Source: JAEZAA01 sp964514485 (lineage in GTDB: Bacteria > Pseudomonadota > Gammaproteobacteria > Pseudomonadales > Oleiphilaceae). From it: a DNA stretch of 64,000 bases. The position numbers and the translations under genes are program-made. The DNA is taken from positions 1 to 64,000 of the forward strand of contig CAZEWG010000013.1 of the NCBI GenBank assembly GCA_964514485.1, written 5' to 3'. Shown here piece by piece: positions 53,534-61,899 of this stretch. Under the pieces are notes generated by a model. It had not been told where the DNA came from. It did no database searches and saw only the letters and a list, made by a program, of their open reading frames with translations. Every line of letters starts with the position of its first letter. Positions within the stretch are counted from its first letter, which is position 1.

Positions 53534-55174
53534 ATGGCCGAAAACCTATCCGCAGATTTCGTCGTTATCGGCTCCGGGATTTGTGGCGCCCTGGCGGCCT
53601 ATAAACTGGCCAAGGCGGGGGCCTCGGTGATTATGCTGGAAGCCGGCCCCCGGGTAACCCGGGCTCAGCTATTGGCTAATTTTCGCAACTCTCCGCGGCG
53701 CAGTGACTGGATGTCTCCCTATCCCTTTTCGCCCTGGGCGCCCCATCCGGTGTACAAGCCCGAGGATAACGGCTATCTGGTCCAGGCCGGTCCTTATCCC
53801 TATCCCGCTGAATATATCCGGGCGGTGGGCGGCACCACCTGGCACTGGGCAGCCCATACCTGGCGTTATCTGCCCAACGATATGCGCATGCAGAGCCTGT
53901 ATGGGGTCGGGGTGGACTGGCCCTGCACCTATGAAGAGCTGGACCCGTTCTACCAGGATGCGGAGGAAATCATGGGGGTTGCCGGCTCCGCCGAGGAACA
54001 CCCGGAGTCCCCCCGCAGCAAGCCGTTCCCCCTGGAGCCCGTGGCCGAACCCTGGGCCATGCGCCGCCTGCGCGAGCGCCTGCAGCCGGAGTATCCGGTG
54101 GTGGGCAATACGGTGGCGCGCAACAGCCGCAGCTTTGGGGGCCGGCCGGCCTGCTGCGGCAGCAATAACTGTCAGCCCATTTGCCCGGTGGATGCCCAGT
54201 ACCATGGGGGGTTGGCCGTGGATGCCGCTGAGGCCGCCGGGGTACGGTTGATTGCCAATGCGGTGGTGTACCGGCTGGAACACGATGAGCGGGACCGCAT
54301 TGTCGCGGCCCATTACTTTGACCCTGACAAGCAGTCCTACCGGGTCACCGGCAAGACCTTTATCGTGGCCGCCAATGGCATCGAGAGCCCGAAGCTCCTA
54401 CTGCTGTCCACCAGTGAACGGTTCCCCAACGGCATTGCCAACAGCCATGACATGGTGGGCCGCAACCTGATGGATCATCCCAGTACCTCCCTGACCTTCG
54501 ATGCCGACGAAGAGGTCTGGCTGGGGCGGGGGCCGCAAAGCCCCAGTTCCATCAATACCCTGCGGGATGGCCCGTTCCGGGCGGAGTTTTCCGCCTATCG
54601 TCTGGACTTCACCAACATCTCCAGGGTGGACAGCACCACCCAGCGGCTGCTGCTGGATGGGGTTTATGGGCCGGAGTTTGAAAAGCGCCTGCGCTACAGT
54701 GCGGCCCGGGAAATGAACGTGAAAACCGTGCTGGAGGTGCTGCCCCGCCCGGAAAACCGCATCACCCTCAGCGACCGCAAGGATGCCTTGGGCATTCCCC
54801 AGCCTCAAGTCCATTATGCGATTGATGAGTACACCCGGGGTGGGGCTCAGGATGCCAAAAAGCATTTCACCCGGATTGCGGAATTGATGGGCGGGACCAA
54901 TCTGCGGTTTACGGCAGATGATGCCTTCGCTAATAACCAGCATATCTGCGGCACCCTGAGTATGGGGAATGACCCGCGGACGTCGGTGTGCGACCGGTAC
55001 GGTAGAACCCATGATCATGAAAACCTGTTCCTGATCGGCACCGGCGTGCTGCCCACCGCCGGCACCTGCAACTCGACCCTGGCGGCGGTTGCCGTGGGCT
55101 TTTGGACCGTGGCCCACATCCTCGAAGAACAGGCCGGCTCACAGCCTGCCAAGCGCGCCGCAACGGCTGGCTGA
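53534..55174 (+). CDS. GMC-family FAD dehydrogenase large subunit with Fe-S motif
   Basis: The 546-residue protein has the N-terminal FAD loop VVIGSGICGALAAYKLAKAG and GGTTWHWAAHTWR. Its CCGSNNCQPICPVDAQY segment has the spacing of the [3Fe-4S] site in fructose and glucose dehydrogenases. The C-terminal HICGTLSMG and TCNSTLAAVAVG hold the catalytic His-Asn pair. It has no signal of its own, as expected if the small subunit carries it out. It oxidises a sugar, polyol or sugar acid in the periplasm; the substrate cannot be told from sequence. Confidence 0.9.
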   Translation: MAENLSADFVVIGSGICGALAAYKLAKAGASVIMLEAGPRVTRAQLLANFRNSPRRSDWMSPYPFSPWAPHPVYKPEDNGYLVQAGPYPYPAEYIRAVGGTTWHWAAHTWRYLPNDMRMQSLYGVGVDWPCTYEELDPFYQDAEEIMGVAGSAEEHPESPRSKPFPLEPVAEPWAMRRLRERLQPEYPVVGNTVARNSRSFGGRPACCGSNNCQPICPVDAQYHGGLAVDAAEAAGVRLIANAVVYRLEHDERDRIVAAHYFDPDKQSYRVTGKTFIVAANGIESPKLLLLSTSERFPNGIANSHDMVGRNLMDHPSTSLTFDADEEVWLGRGPQSPSSINTLRDGPFRAEFSAYRLDFTNISRVDSTTQRLLLDGVYGPEFEKRLRYSAAREMNVKTVLEVLPRPENRITLSDRKDALGIPQPQVHYAIDEYTRGGAQDAKKHFTRIAELMGGTNLRFTADDAFANNQHICGTLSMGNDPRTSVCDRYGRTHDHENLFLIGTGVLPTAGTCNSTLAAVAVGFWTVAHILEEQAGSQPAKRAATAG

Positions 55175-55196
55175 ACCGGCCACCAAGGAGGCTTTC

Positions 55197-56585
55197 ATGG
55201 GATGCATACCAGCGGTGAAACGTTTTTTTTGCCGCCTGATGGTCTTGGGGCTGGCCTGGGTCAGTGCTGTGGTGGCGGCGCCCGCAGACCCGGAGCTGAT
55301 TCAGCGCGGCGAGTATCTGGCTCGGGCGGGCGATTGCGTGGCCTGTCACACCGCACCGGGCGGCAAGGTGTTCGCGGGCGGCTTGGAGCTGCCAACCCCG
55401 CTGGGCAACATTGTGGCGACCAACATCACTCCTTCGAAGACCGCTGGCATTGGCAATTACAGCCTGGAGCAGTTCGATGCCGCCGTGCGGCGTGGCATTC
55501 GTGCCGATGGCAAGCCCTTGTATCCGGCCATGCCGTATCCTTCCTATGCCAAGGTCACCGATGAAGATATCGAGGCGATGTATGCCTATTTCATGAATGC
55601 CGTGGAGCCGGTCGAAAGCCAGCCGCCGCAAACGCAACTGCCGTTTCCATTCAACATCCGCTACGCCATGAAGTTGTGGAACGCCTTATTCCTAGATGAT
55701 ACGCCTTTTCAACCGGACCCTTCCCAGGGTGAGGAGTGGAATCGGGGGGCTTATCTGGTGCAAGGGCTCGCCCATTGCAGTACCTGCCACTCGCCCCGCA
55801 ACTTCCTGATGGCGGAGGATCGCTCCCGGGATCTGGCCGGCGGCGAGGTCGGTCCCTGGTACGCCTCCAACATCACCTCCGACCCGGTCAGTGGTGTGGG
55901 GGGCTGGAGTCTTGAGGAAATCGTGGTGTACATGAAGCACGGCAGTATTCCAAAAAGCCAGGCGGCGGGACCCATGGCGGAGGCGATTGACCACAGCTTT
56001 CAATACATGACCGAGGCGGATCTGCGGGCCATGGCCGTGTATCTGAAAACCGTGCCGCCGATTTCGGAAGAAGGGGTTAGAAAGCCGGTGGACAGCTGGG
56101 GGCGGGCCAATGCCGATTTTGCCAGCGTCCGGGGCGTGTCCTGGCCGGACAACCCGGATGAACTGAATGGCCCGCAACTGTTCGATGCTTACTGTGCGGC
56201 GTGCCACCAGGCTTATGGCCAGGGTACGTTCGATCGGAAAATGCCGGCCCTGTACCAGAACACGGCGACCGGACGGCTGCAAATCAATAACCTGGTGATG
56301 GTGATCCTGGAGGGGATTCATCGGGTGTCGCAGGGATATGAAATCCGGATGCCCGGCTTTGCCCATGAGCTTTCGGACCAGCAGATCGCCACCCTGAGCA
56401 ACTACCTGATGCAGGCCTATGGCAACCCGGATGGGCAGACCTCTGCTGCCCAGGTGGAGCGCTTGCGACAGGGCGGCCCGGCTTCTTCCAGTAACCTGCT
56501 CCTGTTGGCCCGTGCCGGCCTGGTGGTCGGTCTGTTGGTGATCCTTGCGCTGCTGGTGTGGTTGGTCCGACGCCGGCGATCCTAA
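55197..56585 (+). CDS. Tri-heme membrane cytochrome c subunit of the dehydrogenase
   Basis: The 462-residue protein has a signal peptide (about 27 residues) and three CxxCH heme sites: CVACH at 47, CSTCH at 194 and CAACH at 333. A C-terminal membrane anchor (LLLLARAGLVVGLLVILALLVWLV) ends in RRRRS. This is the layout of the cytochrome subunits that pass electrons from FAD dehydrogenases to ubiquinone. AAGGAGG precedes the ATG, 22 bp after the flavoprotein. Confidence 0.92.
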   Translation: MGCIPAVKRFFCRLMVLGLAWVSAVVAAPADPELIQRGEYLARAGDCVACHTAPGGKVFAGGLELPTPLGNIVATNITPSKTAGIGNYSLEQFDAAVRRGIRADGKPLYPAMPYPSYAKVTDEDIEAMYAYFMNAVEPVESQPPQTQLPFPFNIRYAMKLWNALFLDDTPFQPDPSQGEEWNRGAYLVQGLAHCSTCHSPRNFLMAEDRSRDLAGGEVGPWYASNITSDPVSGVGGWSLEEIVVYMKHGSIPKSQAAGPMAEAIDHSFQYMTEADLRAMAVYLKTVPPISEEGVRKPVDSWGRANADFASVRGVSWPDNPDELNGPQLFDAYCAACHQAYGQGTFDRKMPALYQNTATGRLQINNLVMVILEGIHRVSQGYEIRMPGFAHELSDQQIATLSNYLMQAYGNPDGQTSAAQVERLRQGGPASSSNLLLLARAGLVVGLLVILALLVWLVRRRRS

Positions 56586-56627
56586 GGCGACGGCACGGGA
56601 GTGCCCTGTACGATAAAGGAGTCTGGT

Positions 56628-56870
56628 ATGCGTTATGCGGCTTTCGCTCTTCCTGTACTGATCCTGGCTCTGGCCGGCTGTAGCCAGAATGAAGCGGATC
56701 CGGAGGACATCTCTCCTGGCGGACAGACCAGTGCTCCGGCGGAGACGGTCCCGGATTCTCAAACTGCTCCACCGGAAGATCGGGGCACGGGGCTGGGCAC
56801 CGAGTTTGGTGTCGAGGGCGGTGACGTCACCGATCCGTCGACCGGCGAGGGGACAGGCACAACCCAGTGA
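56628..56870 (+). CDS. Small acidic lipoprotein
   Basis: The 80-residue protein has a lipoprotein signal ending LALAGC and a very acidic, Gly/Thr/Pro-rich mature part without a fold I recognise. AAAGGAG precedes the ATG. It is the last gene of the dehydrogenase cluster, 42 bp after the cytochrome, but no role in the complex is known. Confidence 0.7.
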   Translation: MRYAAFALPVLILALAGCSQNEADPEDISPGGQTSAPAETVPDSQTAPPEDRGTGLGTEFGVEGGDVTDPSTGEGTGTTQ

Positions 56871-56931
56871 AATGAGGTGTCAGGCGCAGGGCCTTCCGCT
56901 GCCGTTTCTGAGAGATCTTTTGGTCGTGCAC

Positions 56932-56959
56932 AAAAAAGCGCCGGTGGAAGCCGGCGCTT
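56932..56959 (-). terminator. Terminator of the peroxidase / GGDEF-EAL operon
   Basis: AAGCGCCGG and CCGGCGCTT pair perfectly over nine bases around a six-base loop; on the minus strand a run of six T overlaps the stem end. It may also stop the + strand lipoprotein transcript. Confidence 0.85.
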
Positions 56960-56962
56960 GTC

Positions 56963-59596
56963 CTATTGGCTGCAACCCGCAGCCCGCTGTTCCCTGGGGG
57001 AGAGCCCGCCTGTGTCGGCCAGGCGTTGGCTGAAGACCTCCGAAGGTTCCGGCTTGCCGAACAGGTAACCCTGCAGGAAATCGCACTGATGGTTGGCCAG
57101 GAAATGGCGTTGGTCTTCGGTTTCCACCCCCTCGGCGGTGACCTGAAGCCCCAGGCTATGGGCCAGGGCGATCACGGCGGTGGCGATCTGGGCATCCTTG
57201 GTGCCCAGATAGATGTCATGCACGAAGCTGCGGTCAATCTTCAGGGTGTTGACCTTGAACTGACGCAGATAGGCCAGGGAAGAATAACCGGTGCCGAAGT
57301 CATCAATGGCAAGGCTGACGCCCATGGCGCTCAGGGCCGACAGTGTATCAATCGTGCGACCCACGTCCCGCATTAACATGGTTTCGGTCAGCTCCAGCTC
57401 CAGCAGATGGGCCGGCAGCTGATATTCGTCCAGTGCTTCCTGAACCAGGGCGACCAGATCCTGCTGGGTGAACTGGTGACTGGACAGGTTGACCGCCACG
57501 GGAACCGGCTCCAGGCCCGCATCCAGCCAGGCGCGGATCTGACGGCAGGCTTCATGAATCACCCACTTGCCAATGGGGACGATCAACCCGGACTCTTCCG
57601 CCACAGGAATGAAGCGGTTCGGCGACAGCAGCCCATGTTCCGGGTGTTGCCAGCGAATCAGTGCCTCGCAGCCTTGCAGGGTCAGGTTGCGGGCGTCCAC
57701 CTTGGGCTGGTAGTGCAGCCGGAGTTCGCCCCGGTCAAGGGCACCCCGCAGCTGCTGTTCCAGGAGCAGCTCCCCCAGATTGGCGGTGTTCATGTCGGTG
57801 GTGTAGAACTGGTAGCCATTACGGCCATCGGCCTTGGCCCGATACATGGCCGCATCGGCATTGCGTAGCAGGATTGAGCCCGAGGTGCCGTCTTCCGGAC
57901 AGATGGCAATGCCGATACTGCAGGTGACGGTCAATTCGTGTGGCCCCAGATGACAGGGCTGGGTAATGGCGGCCAGAATCTTGCGGGCAATCAGGCCCGC
58001 GTCTTGCGGGTCCTTGAGGTTTGGCAACACCACCACAAACTCGTCGCCGCCCTGGCGGGCCACGGTGTCCGTCTCCCGCACGGCTTGCTGGCAGCGTTGG
58101 GCGACCAGGCGCAACAGGCCGTCGCCAATCTCATGGCCGAGGGTGTCGTTGATCAGCTTGAAGCGATCCAGGTCGAAAAACAGCACCGCGGCATATTCAT
58201 TGTTCCGCTGAGCCTGACGGATGGCTTGTTCCAGGCGGTCTTGCAGCAACAGGCGATTGGGCAGGCCCGTCAGGGCATCGTGATGGGCCAGGTGGCGGAT
58301 GCGGGCCTCGGCTTTCTTGCGCTCGGTGACGTCGGAGAAGATGCCGATGTAGTGGGTGGTCTGGTTGGTGTGGTCGCGCACTGCCACGATCGAGAGCCAC
58401 TCCGGATAGATCTCGCCATTGCGACGGCGATTCCAGATCTCTCCTTCCCAGTGGCCCTGATTGAGCAGATCGTTCCACATGTCGCGATAATAGCTGGGGC
58501 TCTGGCGGCCGGAGCTCAAAACAGCGGGGGTCTGGCCGGCAATGTCATCAATGCCGTACCCGGTAATGGCGGTAAAGGCCGGGTTGACGGCCAGGATCCG
58601 GCCGGTGTCATCGGTAATGAGCATGCCTTCGCTGGCATTCAGGAAAACCGTGGCATAGCGTTTCAGTTCCGACTGGGTGCGATGCAGGGTGTCGATACGT
58701 TCGCTCAGGCGGCTGTTGGCATCGGCCAGGGCCAGGGCCGTGCGCCGCTGGCGGGTGATCATCACCGCCAGGTAGCCTGCCAGGACCAGGGCCACCACGA
58801 ATAACAGAATCCGGTAACCTTGGGTCTTATGCTGAATATGGCTGTAGCTTTGGCCATAGAGCGTGGTGAGAGTCTCGCCGTTGACGCTGGTCGGGACTTC
58901 CAGGATCTGGCGGGTGACGCTGTCCAGTCGCGGCTTATAGTCCAGGATCAGGGTGGCATGGGCCAGAAGGTTGAGTAATTGCTCGCGGGGTGTTTCTTCC
59001 AGAGAGGCTGCGAGGTGCTCCAACGCCTCCAGTTCCTGGCGCAGTTGAGGGGGCAGGTCTCCATTGCTGGTCAACACATAGGTCATGATGGAACGACCGA
59101 AAATGCCCACCCGCCGGGACAGAGGTGGGTCTAAAACCCCCTGCTGGATCAAGGTATTGGTGATGACCGGGAAATAGACCAGGGAGTTGCGCAAAATGGA
59201 GGTCTTGCGCTTGAAGAGGTCCACCACTTCAGCCTTGAACTGGGCGCTCTCTTGCAACAAGGTCGCTTGTTTGAGGAGTTGCTCCTGGTCTTGGTCCGTT
59301 AGGAACCGGGGAGGCCGGTGCAGGGAGGCGGTGACCTCCAGCAGCTTGCGAACCCCCTGGGTGCTCAGATCAAAATCCTGGTGCAGGCCGTACCGGCTGG
59401 CCAGGATGGCAGCATTCAGCTGGGCATCGGTTTCCTGGAGTAGAAACAGCTTCTTGGTGTAGTCGTGATGCTGCTCAATAGAAATGCTGTCGGCCTGGAT
59501 AAACAGCCACACCAACACAGCGAGGGCCAGGGTTGCGGCTAATGCTAGCAAGGCACGGCGCCAGCGGCGCAGGTGCGGAACAAACAACTGGATCAT
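56963..59596 (-). CDS. DAHL-PAS-GGDEF-EAL c-di-GMP enzyme
   Basis: The 877-residue protein has membrane helices at about 15-33 and 262-280 around a helical periplasmic DAHL-type sensor (QLNAAILASRYGLHQDFD). A PAS/PAC domain (about 310-430), GGDEF and EAL follow. GGDEF is intact (ARQGGDEFVVV) with RETD as inhibitory site, and EAL is intact too (GCEALIRWQH, DDFGTGYSSL, AEGVET, LQGYLFGKP), so both synthesis and breakdown of c-di-GMP are possible. Its ATG overlaps the stop of the di-heme peroxidase gene, so the two are made together. Confidence 0.92.
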   Translation of the reverse strand: MIQLFVPHLRRWRRALLALAATLALAVLVWLFIQADSISIEQHHDYTKKLFLLQETDAQLNAAILASRYGLHQDFDLSTQGVRKLLEVTASLHRPPRFLTDQDQEQLLKQATLLQESAQFKAEVVDLFKRKTSILRNSLVYFPVITNTLIQQGVLDPPLSRRVGIFGRSIMTYVLTSNGDLPPQLRQELEALEHLAASLEETPREQLLNLLAHATLILDYKPRLDSVTRQILEVPTSVNGETLTTLYGQSYSHIQHKTQGYRILLFVVALVLAGYLAVMITRQRRTALALADANSRLSERIDTLHRTQSELKRYATVFLNASEGMLITDDTGRILAVNPAFTAITGYGIDDIAGQTPAVLSSGRQSPSYYRDMWNDLLNQGHWEGEIWNRRRNGEIYPEWLSIVAVRDHTNQTTHYIGIFSDVTERKKAEARIRHLAHHDALTGLPNRLLLQDRLEQAIRQAQRNNEYAAVLFFDLDRFKLINDTLGHEIGDGLLRLVAQRCQQAVRETDTVARQGGDEFVVVLPNLKDPQDAGLIARKILAAITQPCHLGPHELTVTCSIGIAICPEDGTSGSILLRNADAAMYRAKADGRNGYQFYTTDMNTANLGELLLEQQLRGALDRGELRLHYQPKVDARNLTLQGCEALIRWQHPEHGLLSPNRFIPVAEESGLIVPIGKWVIHEACRQIRAWLDAGLEPVPVAVNLSSHQFTQQDLVALVQEALDEYQLPAHLLELELTETMLMRDVGRTIDTLSALSAMGVSLAIDDFGTGYSSLAYLRQFKVNTLKIDRSFVHDIYLGTKDAQIATAVIALAHSLGLQVTAEGVETEDQRHFLANHQCDFLQGYLFGKPEPSEVFSQRLADTGGLSPREQRAAGCSQ

Positions 59597-60624
59597 GGTG
59601 GCGGTAAAACCTGGGTTCCATCGGAAATTTGGCCAGTCAAAGTGGCGAGGAAAGCAGCAATAAGCCGGATATCTTCTTCAGTCAGGTGCCGCCCCAATTG
59701 GGAGAGGCCCATGATTGCAATGGCGTCTTCCAGGCGCTCTGCCGAACCGTCATGAAAATAAGGGGCGGTGAGCACCACATTGCGCAGGCTGGGCACTTTG
59801 AACACATAGCGGTCGGCCTCTTTGCCGGTGACCAGGAAGCGGCCAGGGTCTGCGTGGTCTTGACCCGCAAATAAGTCGTTCATAATACCGAACCGCTGGA
59901 ACATATTGCCGCCGACATTGACTCCCTGGTGGCAGCTGGCGCAGCCATAAGCTTTGAAGCGACTATAGCCTTCCCGGGCATCGGCATCAATGGCGTCCCG
60001 CTCGCCTCGCAGGTAGCGGTCAAAGGGCGCGTTTGGGCTGATCAGTGTGAGCTGATAGTGAACCAGCGCATCGATCACATTATCGCGGGTGATCCCTTTG
60101 GGATAAAGCTGGGTGAAGCGGATTTGATAGTCAGGGTTGGCCGCCAGCCGTTGCAGTACCAAGGGCCAGTTTGAGGCCATTTCATGCCGGTGCAGCAAGG
60201 GGCCATCCACCTGTTCGGCCAGTGTCTTCGCACGGCCATCCCAGAATAGGGCAACTTCGTAGGTGCTGTTGAAAATACTGGGCGTATTGCGAACACCTTC
60301 CGCCCCGCCAATCCCGATGGCGCGGTTGCGTCCGTCGGTGCCCGCCCGCTCCAGGATGTGGCAACTGGCACAGGCGATGCTTCCATCAGCCGACAAGGCA
60401 GGGTCATGGAAGAGCAGCTTACCCAGGGCCGAACGCTCCGGCGCCGGGTCGGCGATGGGGGTTGGCAGCGGAGAGATGGGCTCCACGTAGTGCAAGGTAT
60501 TGGCCGGATGAGCAGGCACGACTAATCGCCCCGCTGACGGGCTCCTCCAGGTCAGTAGAGCCAGAAGGACGAGCAGGGCGGCTAACAGAATCAGTGCGAA
60601 TAGGTAAGATGTGCGCTTTTTCAC
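59593..60624 (-). CDS. Membrane-anchored di-heme cytochrome c peroxidase (CcpA/MauG family)
   Basis: From the GTG at 60624 the protein has 343 residues: a membrane anchor or signal (TSYLFALILLAALLVLLALLTW), then ALGKLLFHDPALSADGSIACASCH, the first heme, and YGCASCHQGVNVGG, the second. PSLRNVVLTAPYFHDGSAERLEDAI is the family C-terminal motif. It reduces H2O2 with electrons from c-type cytochromes, or does MauG-like oxidation. The start is uncertain; an ATG at 60717 is in frame but gives an unlikely N-terminus. It is coupled to the GGDEF-EAL gene. An FNR-type box lies just upstream. Confidence 0.88.
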   Translation of the reverse strand: MKKRTSYLFALILLAALLVLLALLTWRSPSAGRLVVPAHPANTLHYVEPISPLPTPIADPAPERSALGKLLFHDPALSADGSIACASCHILERAGTDGRNRAIGIGGAEGVRNTPSIFNSTYEVALFWDGRAKTLAEQVDGPLLHRHEMASNWPLVLQRLAANPDYQIRFTQLYPKGITRDNVIDALVHYQLTLISPNAPFDRYLRGERDAIDADAREGYSRFKAYGCASCHQGVNVGGNMFQRFGIMNDLFAGQDHADPGRFLVTGKEADRYVFKVPSLRNVVLTAPYFHDGSAERLEDAIAIMGLSQLGRHLTEEDIRLIAAFLATLTGQISDGTQVLPPP

Positions 60625-60657
60625 GCCGCTAGTGTATGCCAGTCGAGATTTGGTCTT

Positions 60658-60671
60658 TTGATGCTGATCAA
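60658..60671. promoter_or_regulatory. FNR/Anr-type box in the peroxidase / parD-like divergent region
   Basis: TTGAT-GCTG-ATCAA is a perfect FNR/Anr consensus. For the minus strand, TACACT (60636-60631) would be a -10 at class II distance, but the start of transcription would then fall on the GTG at 60624. For the + strand, TATTTA near 60693-60698 also fits class II spacing. Di-heme peroxidases are classical Anr targets in Pseudomonas, which favours the peroxidase. Confidence 0.5.
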
Positions 60672-60762
60672 AGAACGAGACATTGACATGCGTATTTAGA
60701 GGCAGCGAAAAAAACATACGGTTTGTATACAATCCGTCTCTTATCTGTATGGAGTTGGATGG

Positions 60763-60966
60763 ATGGGAATCGTCAAAATTTCGGATGAGCTGCATGAGGA
60801 CCTGCGGCTTGCGGCGACAGCCATGTCTCGTTCGATCAATGCCCAGGCGGAGTTCTGGATCAAGATCGGCATGCTGTCCGAACTTCACCCGGAGCATACC
60901 TATCAGCAGCTGTTGCGCAAACTGCTCCGGGAGAATGTCACTAATTTGCAGGAGATGGTGGAATGA
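60763..60966 (+). CDS. ParD-like antitoxin-family protein
   Basis: The 67-residue protein opens VKISDELHEDLRLAATAMSRSINAQAEFWIKIG, a ribbon-helix-helix pattern of the ParD-like family. It overlaps the start of map by four bases (ATGA). There is no toxin gene beside it; the partner slot is filled by methionine aminopeptidase. It may act as a regulator of the pair. Confidence 0.85.
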   Translation: MGIVKISDELHEDLRLAATAMSRSINAQAEFWIKIGMLSELHPEHTYQQLLRKLLRENVTNLQEMVE

Positions 60967-61742
60967 ATGCGGTTGTGATCAAAACCGAGGAAGAGCTGGA
61001 GAAAATGCGCCATGCCGGCAAGTTGCTCGCCCAGGTGTTCGCCATGCTGGACGACTTCGTCCAGGAAGGGGTGACCACCATGGAGATCAACGACCGGGTC
61101 GAGGACTACATTGTGAATACCCTCAAGGCCCGCCCTGCCAGCAAGGGCCAGTATGACTACCCTTATGCCCTGAACTCCTCGGTGGACCAGGTGGTGTGCC
61201 ATGGGATGCCCAATAACGTCAAACTGAAGTCGGGGTCCATCCTCAATCTGGATATCACTTTGGAGCATGGCGGCTATATTGCGGACTCCTCCAAGATGTA
61301 CTTGATCGGCGAGGTCGCGCCGGCGGCCCGGCAACTGGTCAAAACCGTCTATGAAGCCATGTGGAAGGGCATTGAAGTGGTCAAGCCCGGTGCCCGCCTG
61401 GGGGATATCGGCCATGCCATTCAGCGCCATGCGGAAAAGGCCGGTTACAGTGTGGTGCGGGATTTCTGCGGTCATGGCATCGGCCGTGAAATGCACGAAG
61501 AGCCCCAGGTGTTGCACTATGGCCGTCCGGGCACCGGGCTGGTGTTGGAGCCCGGCATGGTGTTCACCATTGAGCCCATGATTAACCAGGGGAGCTATCG
61601 GGTGAAACAGAAAAGCGATGGCTGGACCGTGGTCACCCGTGACGGCAAGCTCTCTGCCCAGTGGGAGCACACCGTGGCGGTGACCGCGGATGGCTACGAG
61701 GTGTTGACCTTGCGGGAAGAAGAGCGCGCAGCCCTGGGCTGA
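60963..61742 (+). CDS. map: Type I methionine aminopeptidase
   Basis: The enzyme removes the N-terminal Met from new proteins. The 259-residue protein has the di-metal ligands in LNLDITLEHGGYIADSSKMY (two Asp), CGHGIGREMHEEPQVLHYG (His), TIEPMIN (Glu) and SAQWEHTVAVT (Glu). It is about as long as E. coli MetAP, with the usual YDYPYALNSSVDQVVCHGMP segment. It is coupled to the ParD-like gene, so it may be a second, conditionally made copy; the genome's rpsB-linked map would lie elsewhere. Confidence 0.95.
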   Translation: MNAVVIKTEEELEKMRHAGKLLAQVFAMLDDFVQEGVTTMEINDRVEDYIVNTLKARPASKGQYDYPYALNSSVDQVVCHGMPNNVKLKSGSILNLDITLEHGGYIADSSKMYLIGEVAPAARQLVKTVYEAMWKGIEVVKPGARLGDIGHAIQRHAEKAGYSVVRDFCGHGIGREMHEEPQVLHYGRPGTGLVLEPGMVFTIEPMINQGSYRVKQKSDGWTVVTRDGKLSAQWEHTVAVTADGYEVLTLREEERAALG

Positions 61743-61899
61743 GTGCTTGGCTTCAGAGCCTGGACTCTGCCGGGCTCGACCATCAGCCCCAATCAGGAGG
61801 TTGTCGGTCAAGGGCTTATGGTGACAGTGACTCTGCATAGCCCTATAACTGCTGTTAGCGCGTGGTGTTTGTCGACCAGGCAACCGGCAGGAGACCAGG

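Noticed and set aside
60723..60732. TTGTATACAA palindrome as a proven operator
   Set aside because: It is only ten bases, contains a likely -10 hexamer and could be chance; it is mentioned only as something to compare in relatives.
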